A stretch of DNA of 64,000 nucleotides. Source: Herpetosiphon aurantiacus DSM 785 (GTDB lineage: Bacteria > Chloroflexota > Chloroflexia > Chloroflexales > Herpetosiphonaceae). The stretch is taken from contig CP000875.1 of assembly GCA_000018565.1 (NCBI GenBank), forward strand, positions 6,277,199-6,341,198, given 5' to 3'. Positions 10,401 through 16,441 of this stretch are shown here, piece after piece (position 1 is the stretch's first letter; each line of letters starts with the position of its first letter). The notes beneath the pieces were generated by a model. That model was not told where the DNA came from. It saw nothing but the letters and a program-made list of their open reading frames with translations, and did no database searches. A program made the translations under genes and the position numbers.

Positions 10401-11668
10401 TGGGTGAAGATTTCGCGCTCGGTATTGCCAGCTGCGCTGGGAGCCATCCACGCGATGATAAACTGGTTATCCCGCGAGTTATAAGTAATAACTGGGTCAG
10501 TTGAAACCCCGGTGTTGGTTGATGAGAGGGTCAACAGTCCACCAGTTACCGCTCCTGCCCCGCTGACGATCTGTCCATAAACGTTATAGACCGAGTTGGC
10601 CACGTTATCGCCCGACCAAAGCACTAAATAGAGATTGTTGGTTGGATTGTAGCCAACATTCACATCAAACGAATCTTGATTGGCATTATTGGCGATCAAG
10701 AAATCGTCTGCACCAACTTCGGCGAGGGCGGCAGTTAAGCGTTGGCCATAGACATCAAAATCGCCGTCGGTGCCGCTATCGTCGGAGCGCCAAACAACTA
10801 AATATTCGTTGGCAGCACTATTCCAAACGATATTGGGGTCTTCTGGGCGAATAGTTGCACTCCCAGTTGTGCCAACATCGGAGACTTTAACATCGCCGCC
10901 AACCTCAATCAGGTTACCGCCGCTAAAGCCAAGCAACTGGACATAGACTTCAAACTCACCATCGATGCGACCGCCAGCCAGATCATCGCCGTACCAAACC
11001 ACCGCATATTGATTGTTGGTGGCGTTATGGGTAACGGATGGTTCAAAGGCATCGGCGGTATTCACGCCATCAGTACCCATTTGGCTGACCCGCAACGGCG
11101 TACCAATCAAGCTGCCGTTGGCGGCAACCCGCTGAGCATAGACTTCAAGCTCATTGGTAAGACCGACGGCAACTTGGCTATCGCCTTCAAAAATGACTAA
11201 ATATTCGTTGTTGACGCTATTCCAAACGACTTGCGGTTTGCCATAAGCATCATTCGCATCAACGTCATCGGCAATTAAAAAGTCATTCGTGCCAATTTCG
11301 AGGCCGGTCACTGCATCGATCAATTGACCATGCAAGTTTAATGAGCCAGTGGCGGTTTCTAAGCCTTCCCACACCAAAAGATATTGGCTATCGGTGACGT
11401 TATAGGCAACCACAGGGTTCACAGCAATGCTACCATCAGCATTGCCAACCCCGCCCATATCGCTCAACAACACATCGTTGGAGCCGAGAAGTGGCGCAGC
11501 CATGGGGCGTTCAGCCGACGTTTGGGCTTGCTGCACAGGCTTTGGAGCGGCAAAGGCTCCACTTCCTTGCAGCACAAACAGCACTCCAACGAGGAGTGCC
11601 GCTACCACAGCAGAAAGTCGAGATTGTTTCAACACAGCGGGATACCTTTCTGTTTGGGTTACCTTCAT
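1424..11668 (-). CDS. Giant secreted repeat protein (propeller + DUF11-like repeats + Calx-beta)
   Basis: A 3414-residue secreted protein, probably a surface fibre or adhesin. The N-terminus is basic, then hydrophobic (VVAALLVGVLFVLQGSGAFA), then AAP: a Sec signal peptide. Residues ~65-495 hold seven spaced copies of a (V/I)xxNxxxNxYLVVWxG motif, suggesting a seven-bladed beta-propeller. From ~498 to ~2990, eight units of ~295 residues each contain two related domains (xLxVxKTI.. and F(S/T)VTK..) with DTLPxGMSYVPGS and VVNPGNVDN signatures, like DUF11/isopeptide-type fimbrial repeats. One more DUF11 domain (~3000), a Calx-beta-like domain (~3125-3232) and a 180-residue tail follow. No LPXTG or transmembrane anchor is visible. 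The start was chosen at ATG 11668 because its A is shared with the upstream gene's TGA (TGATG); an in-frame GTG at 11677 lacks an SD. Ligand and anchoring are unknown. Confidence 0.85.
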   Translation of the reverse strand: MKVTQTERYPAVLKQSRLSAVVAALLVGVLFVLQGSGAFAAPKPVQQAQTSAERPMAAPLLGSNDVLLSDMGGVGNADGSIAVNPVVAYNVTDSQYLLVWEGLETATGSLNLHGQLIDAVTGLEIGTNDFLIADDVDANDAYGKPQVVWNSVNNEYLVIFEGDSQVAVGLTNELEVYAQRVAANGSLIGTPLRVSQMGTDGVNTADAFEPSVTHNATNNQYAVVWYGDDLAGGRIDGEFEVYVQLLGFSGGNLIEVGGDVKVSDVGTTGSATIRPEDPNIVWNSAANEYLVVWRSDDSGTDGDFDVYGQRLTAALAEVGADDFLIANNANQDSFDVNVGYNPTNNLYLVLWSGDNVANSVYNVYGQIVSGAGAVTGGLLTLSSTNTGVSTDPVITYNSRDNQFIIAWMAPSAAGNTEREIFTQKINAATGARIAPNDVQVSDMGPNGNDNFFANGFIGIAYAGQTLNHTLVVWGGADNRDGQTTGESEIFGQLITPILNVRKTITSNITNLDAFDTLTYQIEVEHATIVEGADTVSLSLADAFNLNLTDDLPAQLNSPTIVSALVSDGANSTNVAGNLSVGSGDLATSTPFGLRYRSNGNNSEKLTLVLNTKVANTSVAGAIFGNTANATWSNTSLLGSVTGLTDSSANVNATMARAFTVSKSSLETEALINQDVTYHLDVGVIEGTTNSLQFVDTLPANTSYVPGSINVSNSNGMTINGLIANVSGQTLTINASSVVNPGNVDNGATADSDVFRLSYQVKVLDVPANVSGVVLTNSVNASASPGQVDNGNTHNLTIVEPFLDVSKTIVGVSTAVDAGDTVRYQIRVSHTAASTAQAYDVSVVDNLPAVLGSPVVESATISDGATNTDVTSNFTINGSGQLSTTTATNLNINTNGPNDQSLTIVVRGVVNNTVAPGATIANTANITWRNATSLQRSNYNDSSTAPNITVPAPFTVTKSVIAGSTPTIGSLVTYQLTVTVLEGTTSNIQLVDTLPAGMSYVTGSSSLNANGMTIATVTVSPVGQVVTFSTASVVNPGNSDAPNIMDTDSFTITYQARVNDVPGNVAGTVLANDVDATADGVAADNNNSVSVTVREPLLSIDKSITTSTAGVDAADTVRYRIEVFPQAASNANAFGLNITDDMPAALQGTVIESATISDGATNTDVASNFSINGSGDLVTLTPVDLALNTNGPSDQVLVIVMRGTVRNTVNPGGTIANAATVVWRNSENLQRASYTATDLAPSITIPASFSVTKTVAAPGTNVAVGATVTYRLSTTVIEGTTNNLQWVDTLPAGMSYVPGSATVETANGMTIPSLNVSLSGQVLTIGASSVTNPGNVDNAAAADTDSFTITYQATVNDVAGNVTGTVLTNDVDATANPGLSDNNNSASITVVEPLLAIDKALTTSAVGVDAGDTVRYRIEVSPQATSDSNAFDLNISDDMPAGIINMVIESATISDGATNTDVASSFSINGSGDLVTLTPPDLLLNTNGTNDQRLTIVVAGQVRNQINPGGSIANAATVTWRNSAGVQRASYTATALAPTITVANNFSVTKTVVAPGPEVGAGATVTYRLSTTLIEGTTDNIQWVDTLPVGMTYVPASAVIENANGMTVNGFAANISGQVLTISTSSVVNPGNVDNAAVADTDSFTITYQATVAGNATSGTLLTNDVDASADPGLSDTNNQVTVTVVEPELNISKTINSVTTGIDAGDEVRYFIKVQPTAGSGANATSVMITDTLPSQLTATSILSATISDGATTTNVAGNFTIVGGQLRTTGNLGLDLNTNGANDQVLTLMVRGLVADSTTPLSTINNTADLTWRNPGGVFNANYNDSATTPTINVASTWTVGKFIVPPITQVSIGQVVTYTVSTTVIEGTTLNPVWVDTIPTGMSYVPGSAQISNANGVTINDFSVALSGQTLTISATSIVNPGNTNNAGNVDIDTFLMTYQTVVGNVAGGTVLTNDLDSSASPSLVDNNNQVSVTVVEPTLSVVKTITTATGGVDAGDTVRYQIRVAHVPSSNNNATSVLLTDTLPLQLQNLTLVSAIVSDGATSTNVSGNFSLSGGVLRVTGNLNLLIDTNGSNDQVLTVIVQGTVRDLITPDSTIDNSATTTWSNASGVSRPVYTATGSAPTITAPSVWSVTKAISPAVSTVSPGQVVEYTLTTTVLEGTTTNPRWVDTLPVGMSYVAGSAQVLDANGMTINGFSANVSGQTLTIAASSVVNPGNVNNAAATDSDSFVIRYRAMVDNDVSLGTTLTNDVDATADPSLSDNDNSVSVTVREPDLTLSVAETSDAQLEAGDPITFVVTVNNPAGANAQDANTVAITSSFTSNLSNLNIVSAQQTGGATGGSFTIVGNNLQTNTPASMPIGSQIVLTISAEVNNTAAPASLAGMQSGVTWRNAADVSLPRYSKTDSIDASIASFFTVTKAIVPAASTVSAGQTVTYTLEVEVIEGSTSNIVLTDTLPVGMSYEVGSGAILSNGGITLNNFTVTSVGQTVIFRVDPATNPGSYPGDGLDTDNFSLVYRATIGQNVPSGTALTNNVDATASPNLSDNDNSVTVTVVEPDLNINLSKLTADGGVDAADRIRQQLVISHTTNSLASAYDVDLNVDLPASFGTPTLISAIVSDGATSTNFSGNLGFDANGDLINTGNINLLINTNGNNDQRLTVIVEYTLPNSINQGATASSEGSITWKNVSGSQLPSFTADSNVLDYSVATSFALEKAVANTSIASTVGNQVTFGEVVTYVLTATVLEGTTNNLSFVDSLPVGLTYVAGSASVANANGMTVNGLTANLSGQTLTIAASSVVNPGNVNDADTIDSDSFTITYQATVDGSSSVVRGAKLLNSVNGSADPSLTDTVNTATVDVAEPTLTIVKAVDDSTPDFGQVLDYTLTIEHTAQSNSIAYDLLVADSLPTGLSAVAGSLSVISGPAPTSFVINGSTIEATFASFATGSTTVLGYQARVASPPALAIGASLVNEVDLTWTSASGTVNLERSYNASDDVTVTLTSVDLAISKQVTPSVATPGTPVTFTIHLTNTGNLQTSNIVLTDIVSPLLTNVNVSSQGLTITDTGANPSYVWTVNDLPAGASGSIQISGIISPSLASDTTLINNVSVSDDIDQLLANNSASAIVALVVPRISFSLNNYEVVEATGSATVTVQLNAPNPNSAVQVTFATSNGTATLSDYTPVTQTLTIPQGQTSVQVIVPIIDDSTYELNETILLSLTNPAGTAFGTPITSTITIINDDRALVFIPMATKPASVDVVVDSIQVLNGTVRVTIRNTGSEPLSGGYWVDAYINPFQAPTAVNQPWNSISLFGMAWAVPTNAPVLAPNATLTLISGGQYYRSDLSFVPPGQLSAGSRIYAQADSFGLTNYGAILETHEINGGTYNNIRGPYIVPANTTLVFDEQRPSTPEDLTGVPERPLPR

Positions 11669-12795
11669 CAGACACACAAATATGAGTTGAGCCAGCCACT
11701 GCGCGGCGCTTGTTCAATGGTGCGAAGCAGTGGATTAAGATCAAGCGTCGCAAGCTCAAGCGCGATAACTTGGTTGCTGGTTTGATCGGTTGGATGAGCT
11801 TGAATAAGGTACAACTGTGGCACACTGGTTTGTTGGCTTGAATAACGTTCGATTGAGCCGCGTGGGGTCATCCAGGCTACGTTGCTCAGCGCATGCAACA
11901 ATCCTTGATCATCGGAATTGGGCGACTTAAGCAGTGCCTGAGCCAGGCAAGCTCCAGCCTCTAGGCCTAAAAGCTGCGCCAATGCTTCAAATGGGTTTGT
12001 TGCTGCATTCGCTGACGAAAGGAGATCTGGATGCCATGGCAAACAGGTCGTTAGGGCTAGCTTTGAGCGTAGCTCAGGCTCGATTTCAAACCAAACCATC
12101 GGACTAACGACTAACGATCGTTTGCCAAGCAATGGACTATCTGCCCACGCCGCTAAAAATTGTTTTGCCTCAGGGCCGCATGCCGTATAAAAGAGCAGAT
12201 CGCTAGGGGTTTCTGCCAAATAATGCCAGAGTGGCGTAAAATTGCCGCGATCAGGCGCAACATGGCTCAGGTAGTGACCAACTGTCTCGCCGCCAGCCTG
12301 GTTAAACCCCTCTAAAAGGGCATAATGCAGATCATAACCACTATCGTAGTGGCTCAACGCATGCACGGTGCTGCGGCTCAGCTGTTCCGCCGCCCACCGT
12401 CCAAGCGCATAATGGGCCTGCCATAACCCCAAACTGTGTTGAACAATCCACGGATGCTGTTCGCTCGTGCGTGGAATATTTTCACCAAGGTTGACGACCA
12501 GCGTTGGGCGTGGCATGCGCTCTAAAAATGGCGTAATGTATTCAATTAGGCCACTTTGCAGCCACAATACTAAAATATCAATATGGCGATTGCCAAGCAA
12601 TTGTTGAATTTTTTGCTCAAGCAGAATCACCCCAGCGCCAACTTCTTCAACAACCACATGAACATCCTTGATCATGCCATCGTGAATGCTGGGAGCCAGA
12701 GCGCTACGCAAGCCTTGCTCAAATTGCTCGGCAATCGCTGATCGATCGACTGCGAAAGGGACGAGCATACCAATACCCAAACGCTGATTGTTCAT
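11668..12795 (-). CDS. Type-1 periplasmic-binding-fold protein without signal peptide
   Basis: A 375-residue protein beginning MNNQRLGIGMLVPFAVD, which reads as the first beta-strand of a type-1 substrate-binding (LivJ/ANF-receptor-like) fold. Later segments (HIDILVLWL, HALSHYDSGYDLHYALLEGF, LLFYTACG) fit alternating strand/helix lobes. The signal peptide normal for this family is missing, so the mature fold starts at residue 1 and the protein should be cytosolic or exported by an unusual route. No permease or ATPase gene is nearby. Its TGA overlaps the giant gene's ATG by one base, so the two are likely translationally coupled. GAGG and AAAGGA sit upstream of the ATG. The fold call is moderately sure; the ligand is unknown. 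Confidence 0.65.
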   Translation of the reverse strand: MNNQRLGIGMLVPFAVDRSAIAEQFEQGLRSALAPSIHDGMIKDVHVVVEEVGAGVILLEQKIQQLLGNRHIDILVLWLQSGLIEYITPFLERMPRPTLVVNLGENIPRTSEQHPWIVQHSLGLWQAHYALGRWAAEQLSRSTVHALSHYDSGYDLHYALLEGFNQAGGETVGHYLSHVAPDRGNFTPLWHYLAETPSDLLFYTACGPEAKQFLAAWADSPLLGKRSLVVSPMVWFEIEPELRSKLALTTCLPWHPDLLSSANAATNPFEALAQLLGLEAGACLAQALLKSPNSDDQGLLHALSNVAWMTPRGSIERYSSQQTSVPQLYLIQAHPTDQTSNQVIALELATLDLNPLLRTIEQAPRSGWLNSYLCV

Positions 12796-12815
12796 TCCTT
12801 TAAATCCTCAACCTA

Positions 12816-13313
12816 TTAAGTCTGCGATGGGAAGATGCCTTGTAAGGCAATACAAAAGTTAATTGTCAAAAACGGAGCCATATTCAGGTGGGCTTGGCTG
12901 CCCCCAACATTACTAACCGCCAGTGGGTTCATCGTACCATTTGGGCCTGTGGTGGTATAGCCATTCACCCCACTCGAACGGGCAGGCGGATAGCCACTAG
13001 CGCTATTGGCTGGTTGGTTTGAGGCGGCTAAGCTATGATTATGGGTTGGTAATTCTGTAATACTCAAGGTATGTGCTTGCTCACCCGCCCGTTCGCCTAA
13101 AGTATGCCCACCACCCATATGGATCGGAATGCGCCCACGTAAATCGGGCAAAGCAAAATTTGTTTGACCATTGCCACCATAAGTTGTACCTAAAAGCGAA
13201 AATAAGGCCTGATTTTGGTTAATGGGCAACAATTGACCATTACACAAAGCCCAACCCTTGGGGGCAAATACGAACGAAAACAGGCGAATTTCGGCTAAAA
13301 ATGGTTCTGCCAT
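12816..13313 (-). CDS. Phage-tail-collar-domain protein, copy 1
   Basis: A 165-residue protein of the tail-collar / MdpB (microcystin-dependent protein) family. Residues 5-60 carry AEIRLFSFVFAPKGWALCNG, LLPINQNQALFSLLGTTYGG and NFALPDLRGRIPIH. The middle has LPTHNHSL and the end is NMAPFLTINFCIALQGIFP. In phages this domain lies in the tail-fibre collar, and the paired PxHxH and GW..C.G motifs are typical. There is no signal peptide. It is the third of three tandem paralogues (45-54 bases apart), all with good SDs (here AGAGGATG). No sheath, baseplate, tape-measure or lysis genes are near, so this is a chromosomal, non-prophage set. Role unknown; probably a trimeric fibre tip or cap. Confidence 0.85.
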   Translation of the reverse strand: MAEPFLAEIRLFSFVFAPKGWALCNGQLLPINQNQALFSLLGTTYGGNGQTNFALPDLRGRIPIHMGGGHTLGERAGEQAHTLSITELPTHNHSLAASNQPANSASGYPPARSSGVNGYTTTGPNGTMNPLAVSNVGGSQAHLNMAPFLTINFCIALQGIFPSQT

Positions 13314-13357
13314 ATTAATGTCATCCTCTTAAATAGCTTAATGCCGATCGTTCGAAC

Positions 13358-13873
13358 TTAGGTGCGGGGTGGGAAGACCCCTTGTAGGGCAATAATAAAA
13401 TTCAGGGTTAGATAGGGCTGCATATTATTATGCGGTTGATCTCCACCAGTTAATGAAAGTTCTTGCGGCGATAGCGTTGTATCGGGAGCATTGCGAAAGG
13501 CATCGGTTGATTCGCTGCCACCAAAGAGATTATTCGTTGGATCAGCATTATTGCCATCGATCCCAACATAATTAAAGATATGGTTGTGGCTGGGGATTTC
13601 GCTTTGTAATAAGGTGACAGTTTCAGAACCACCAGTTTCTCCCAGATCGCGTAAACTCAAGCCTGGCCCTTGTCCTTGATGCATTGGGGAACGCCCTTGG
13701 AAATCGGGCAGGGCAAAGTTGCTTTTGCCATTACCACCATAGGTTGTGCCTAACAATGAAAATAATGCAGTATTTTGCGAAATTGGCAATAATTGACCAT
13801 CACAAAAAGCCCAGCCACGGGGAGCAAAGTTGAAGCCAACAATCCGAATCTCAGCAACAAATGGGTCTGCCAT
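13358..13873 (-). CDS. Phage-tail-collar-domain protein, copy 2
   Basis: A 171-residue paralogue of its two neighbours. It opens MADPFVAEIRIVGFNFAPRG, has LLPISQNTALFSLLGTTYGG and NFALPDFQGRSPMHQGQG, then SEIPSHNHIFNYVG, and ends MQPYLTLNFIIALQGVFPPRT. Compared with copy 1 it carries a longer variable central loop (GIDGNNADPTNNLFGGSEST), the region expected to be exposed in the collar fold. The ATG is preceded by GAGGTG. It lies 44 bases from copy 1 and 54 from copy 3 and is clearly part of the same mRNA. The divergence of the middle region against conserved ends suggests three non-redundant subunits rather than a recent duplication. Confidence 0.85.
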   Translation of the reverse strand: MADPFVAEIRIVGFNFAPRGWAFCDGQLLPISQNTALFSLLGTTYGGNGKSNFALPDFQGRSPMHQGQGPGLSLRDLGETGGSETVTLLQSEIPSHNHIFNYVGIDGNNADPTNNLFGGSESTDAFRNAPDTTLSPQELSLTGGDQPHNNMQPYLTLNFIIALQGVFPPRT

Positions 13874-13927
13874 ACAAGCACCTCAACAACTACATATACT
13901 TAACGATTCAAGGTCGGCTTTTTTCGC

Positions 13928-14440
13928 CTAAGTTGGGGATGGGAAGATGCCGTACAAAGAAATAATGAAATCAACAACTAAATATGGTTGCATATTCTCA
14001 TGTGGCTGTGAACCACCAATTAGGCTAATGGTGTTGTTGGCAAATGGTGAAAGATCACCTGCCGATGCACCTGCTACGTACAGATTAGTCGCACCAGCTT
14101 TGGCCCAAAACCCATTTTGGGGGATATTGGTTGTACCATTGTTAGCGCTGACCAACGCTGGGTGGCTATGGGCAGGCATTTGCTGAACAGTCAGGGTGAT
14201 TGTTTCAGCCCCGCCGGTTTCGGCCAAAATAAACCCATTGCCTTGGTGCAAAGGGAACCGCCCGCGTAAATCGGGCAAGGCAAAGGTTTCTTGCCCATCG
14301 CCGCCATAGGTTGTGCCAATTAATTGAAAGAGCGTTTCATACTCTGAGATCGGTAATAACTGCCCCTCGCAAAACATCCAGCCAGCTGGGGGGAAATTAC
14401 CGCCAAACATCCGAATTTCACCGACATACGGTTGTGCCAT
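13928..14440 (-). CDS. Phage-tail-collar-domain protein, copy 3
   Basis: A 170-residue paralogue, first of the triplet in transcription order. It starts MAQPYVGEIRMFGGNFPPAG, keeps LLPISEYETLFQLIGTTYGG and FALPDLRGRFPLHQGNG, has QQMPAHSHPALVS, and ends MQPYLVVDFIISLYGIFPSPT. The start at 14440 was chosen because GGAGGATCGCTC sits directly upstream and because homology to the paralogues begins there; a longer frame to 14530 would run into the acetyltransferase gene. It lies 17 bases after that gene's stop. All three proteins end in FP-x-x-T, a family-level signature for this set. Confidence 0.85.
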   Translation of the reverse strand: MAQPYVGEIRMFGGNFPPAGWMFCEGQLLPISEYETLFQLIGTTYGGDGQETFALPDLRGRFPLHQGNGFILAETGGAETITLTVQQMPAHSHPALVSANNGTTNIPQNGFWAKAGATNLYVAGASAGDLSPFANNTISLIGGSQPHENMQPYLVVDFIISLYGIFPSPT

Positions 14441-14457
14441 GAGCGATCCTCCAAAAA

Positions 14458-14940
14458 CTAAGGCCGCCATTCCATTTCGGTGTACATACTCAAGCCACCG
14501 ACAGCTTGAAATCCCAAGCGCTCGTACCACGTACTGACGCGAGGATTTTCTTTATAGACATATAAACGAATCCGGCGTTGGCTGGCTTTGGCCTCAGCGA
14601 TAAACTGGGTCATGAGTTGCCGACCAATGCCGCGCCCACGAAATTGCGGCAGAATCGTTATATCTAAAACGCGCATCAGGGTTGAACTTTGAAATGTGTA
14701 CCAGTTGCCAACGGGTTTGGCTTTGTGCAGCACAATTTGGTAGCTGCCATCGGGGTAGTGTTGCATGTAGTGGGTATGTTGGGCATGGTATTGCATGTTG
14801 ATGAAATCGGTCTTGCGGGTTTCATCCCAATCAACCCGTGCCAATTCGGCTGCCCGGGTTGAAGCATACAAATTAATCAGCAGCGACTCATCGTTGGGAG
14901 TCGCTGCCCGCAGACTCAGTGGGGCTGCTAATCCAATCAT
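14458..14940 (-). CDS. GNAT-family N-acetyltransferase
   Basis: A 160-residue protein with GNAT signatures: an N-terminal LRAATPNDESLLINLYASTR, motif A around residue 108 (ITILPQFRGRGIGRQLMTQF, with the acetyl-CoA pyrophosphate-binding R-G-R-G-I-G-R), and motif B NPRVSTWYERLGFQAVGG. GNAT enzymes transfer acetyl (or longer acyl) groups from CoA to an amine. AAGGAG lies 7 bases before the ATG. It sits between the Tat-exported binding protein and the collar triplet with short spacers, so it is cotranscribed. It may acylate one of the neighbouring structural proteins or a small ligand, but this is inference from position only. Confidence 0.85.
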   Translation of the reverse strand: MIGLAAPLSLRAATPNDESLLINLYASTRAAELARVDWDETRKTDFINMQYHAQHTHYMQHYPDGSYQIVLHKAKPVGNWYTFQSSTLMRVLDITILPQFRGRGIGRQLMTQFIAEAKASQRRIRLYVYKENPRVSTWYERLGFQAVGGLSMYTEMEWRP

Positions 14941-14998
14941 CGGTGATCTCCTTCAGCACACCAAACCCTAGAGAATCAAGCAAACCGAGTCTTTGTGT

Positions 14999-16144
14999 TT
15001 ATTCAAAATATGGTTGAATTACGCCGCTCCGCGTTGCATCAAGCCGCTGTTGAACGCTGGATTGATCAAGCGCTGCCAAGCTAATTGGCGCTGCTTGGCG
15101 TTGTTGGCTAACCAAAAAGTGCAAATAGGTTGGAGCATGGCTTGTGCGATAGGCATTGATAGTGGTTGCCCCCCGCAATCCATCGTAGCGAATCGTTTTT
15201 TGCCCAGCCCGAGCACTGGCAATCAACAAAGCGGTATCGTAGCCAAGCGCATGATGGCGGGTTGGTTCAGCCCCATAGACTTTGCTAAATGCCTGGTGGA
15301 AGCTTGGATTATTCGCCGTGCTCCAACCACCAGCATAGGCCAAATCCAGTCCTTGTTTGCGCAGCCGTTGAGCTAATTTGGCATCGAGCGTAGCATTGGG
15401 CGTAATCCACAAGGCTTTGCTGCTAGTGGTGTAGCTATGCCACCATTGCTGCGATTCGGCGGCATTGAGCGCTAGGTACACAACATCGGGATTGAGGCTA
15501 GCAACTTTGGCGGCCAGATCGGCTGAATCGAAGCTAAAATCGCCAATTAACTCAGCGCCTGCTGCCAACAACCCTTGGGCAAAACCCCACGTACAATCGT
15601 AGCCACTGAGCGCATTTGAACGAATGATGATGGCGCGTTTGCCCCGTTGTTGGCTCGCCCAAACTGCGCTTTGCCAAGCAGCATCGGCCAGGCCAAAACT
15701 ATTAATCAACAGATTGGGGCTGGGGTTGGCAACCGCGAAATGTTCGCCCAAGGTGGCGGCAATGATCGTCTGATTGGGCAAGCAGTCGCTTAAGGTTTGG
15801 ATGCCTAAGGCTGTGCCAAGGCTTAGCCAAATATCTGCCGTTGCAGCCTTGGCGGTGAATAGGTGGTTGAGGCTTTGGGGCATTTGAAGATTAAATCGAA
15901 AGGGAACTGCTGCTTGCTCGCTGGCAAACTGCAAACCTGCCAAAAACGCTAGCGTTGCACGATGGCTGTGCAATTCTGTGGGCAGGATAACTCCAACCTG
16001 CATTACCTCTGGCTCTCGTAGCCGAATAGGGCTTCCCTCGTTGGCAGCGGCTAGCTCGGGCATGCTGGCAAGCAACCCGGACATAGCGCCCAACTTGAGA
16101 AACTGCCGCCGATTGATGGCTTGATTGTGATCTTGATCGGGCAT
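14999..16144 (-). CDS. Tat-exported type-1 substrate-binding protein
   Basis: A 381-residue exported protein. Residues 11-17 are NRRQFLK followed by a hydrophobic stretch and AAA, a classic twin-arginine signal, implying export of a pre-folded protein. The mature part begins MQVGVILPTELHSHRATLAF and continues with typical LivJ/ABC substrate-binding (type-1) features: DIWLSLGTALGIQTLSD, an SGYD ligand-pocket-like motif, NPDVVYLALNAAESQQWW and HALGYDTALLIASARAGQ. The start at 16144 is chosen by GAGG 8 bases upstream and by the Tat motif; a longer frame to 16207 lacks these. No transporter partners are adjacent. It heads the seven-gene minus-strand unit and is a distant fold-mate of the signal-less protein at 11668-12795. 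Confidence 0.8.
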   Translation of the reverse strand: MPDQDHNQAINRRQFLKLGAMSGLLASMPELAAANEGSPIRLREPEVMQVGVILPTELHSHRATLAFLAGLQFASEQAAVPFRFNLQMPQSLNHLFTAKAATADIWLSLGTALGIQTLSDCLPNQTIIAATLGEHFAVANPSPNLLINSFGLADAAWQSAVWASQQRGKRAIIIRSNALSGYDCTWGFAQGLLAAGAELIGDFSFDSADLAAKVASLNPDVVYLALNAAESQQWWHSYTTSSKALWITPNATLDAKLAQRLRKQGLDLAYAGGWSTANNPSFHQAFSKVYGAEPTRHHALGYDTALLIASARAGQKTIRYDGLRGATTINAYRTSHAPTYLHFLVSQQRQAAPISLAALDQSSVQQRLDATRSGVIQPYFE

Positions 16145-16283
16145 GGTGGCATCCTCAAATGTATTAAATGTGGGTGTGGATCGGGCAATGCGCCAAAAGC
16201 ATACCATAGCCCTGGAATAACCCTTGTAGGAAAAAGGTCATAGTAGCATATAGTACCTAGGCTGATAGATAAAAGATTAAAAA

Positions 16284-16306
16284 ACCACCGCATGGGGTGC
16301 GGTGGT
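16284..16306 (-). terminator. Second hairpin terminator between frr and the collar operon
   Basis: Perfect 9-bp arms 16284-16292 (ACCACCGCA) and 16298-16306 with a five-base loop. On the minus strand the stem is followed by TTTTTTAATC, giving an intrinsic terminator. It blocks read-through from the rpsB operon and sits about 140 bases upstream of the Tat-binding-protein start. Confidence 0.75.
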
Positions 16307-16382
16307 GAAATGAGCCTTGCAAGAATCAAAACTTACACTTGGCTCATGGGGGATTTTTGGGCTTGTGCAGTCGGTTGAGTTG

Positions 16383-16423
16383 AATTAAGCGTTGGCCTAC
16401 TGGTGGTAGGCCAACGCTTAATT
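16383..16423 (-). terminator. frr terminator: long perfect hairpin
   Basis: Perfect 18-bp arms 16383-16400 and 16406-16423 around a five-base loop, starting 18 bases after the frr stop. The T-tract is weak, but the stem is very stable. With the hairpin at 16284 it forms a tandem stop that insulates the collar operon from ribosomal transcription. Confidence 0.7.
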
Positions 16424-16441
16424 TACCAACAGCCACAAGTC

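Noticed and set aside
1481-10854. Many long plus-strand frames opposite the giant surface-protein gene (for example 1781-2224, 3656-4273, 6632-7192)
   Set aside because: They lack SDs and recognisable domains, are Trp/Asn/Ile-biased antisense text, and recur with the repeat period of the minus-strand gene.
12816-14440. Prophage or tailocin remnant based on tail-collar domains
   Set aside because: No sheath, tube, baseplate, tape measure, portal, integrase or lysis gene lies within 15 kb, and neighbours are chromosomal operons.
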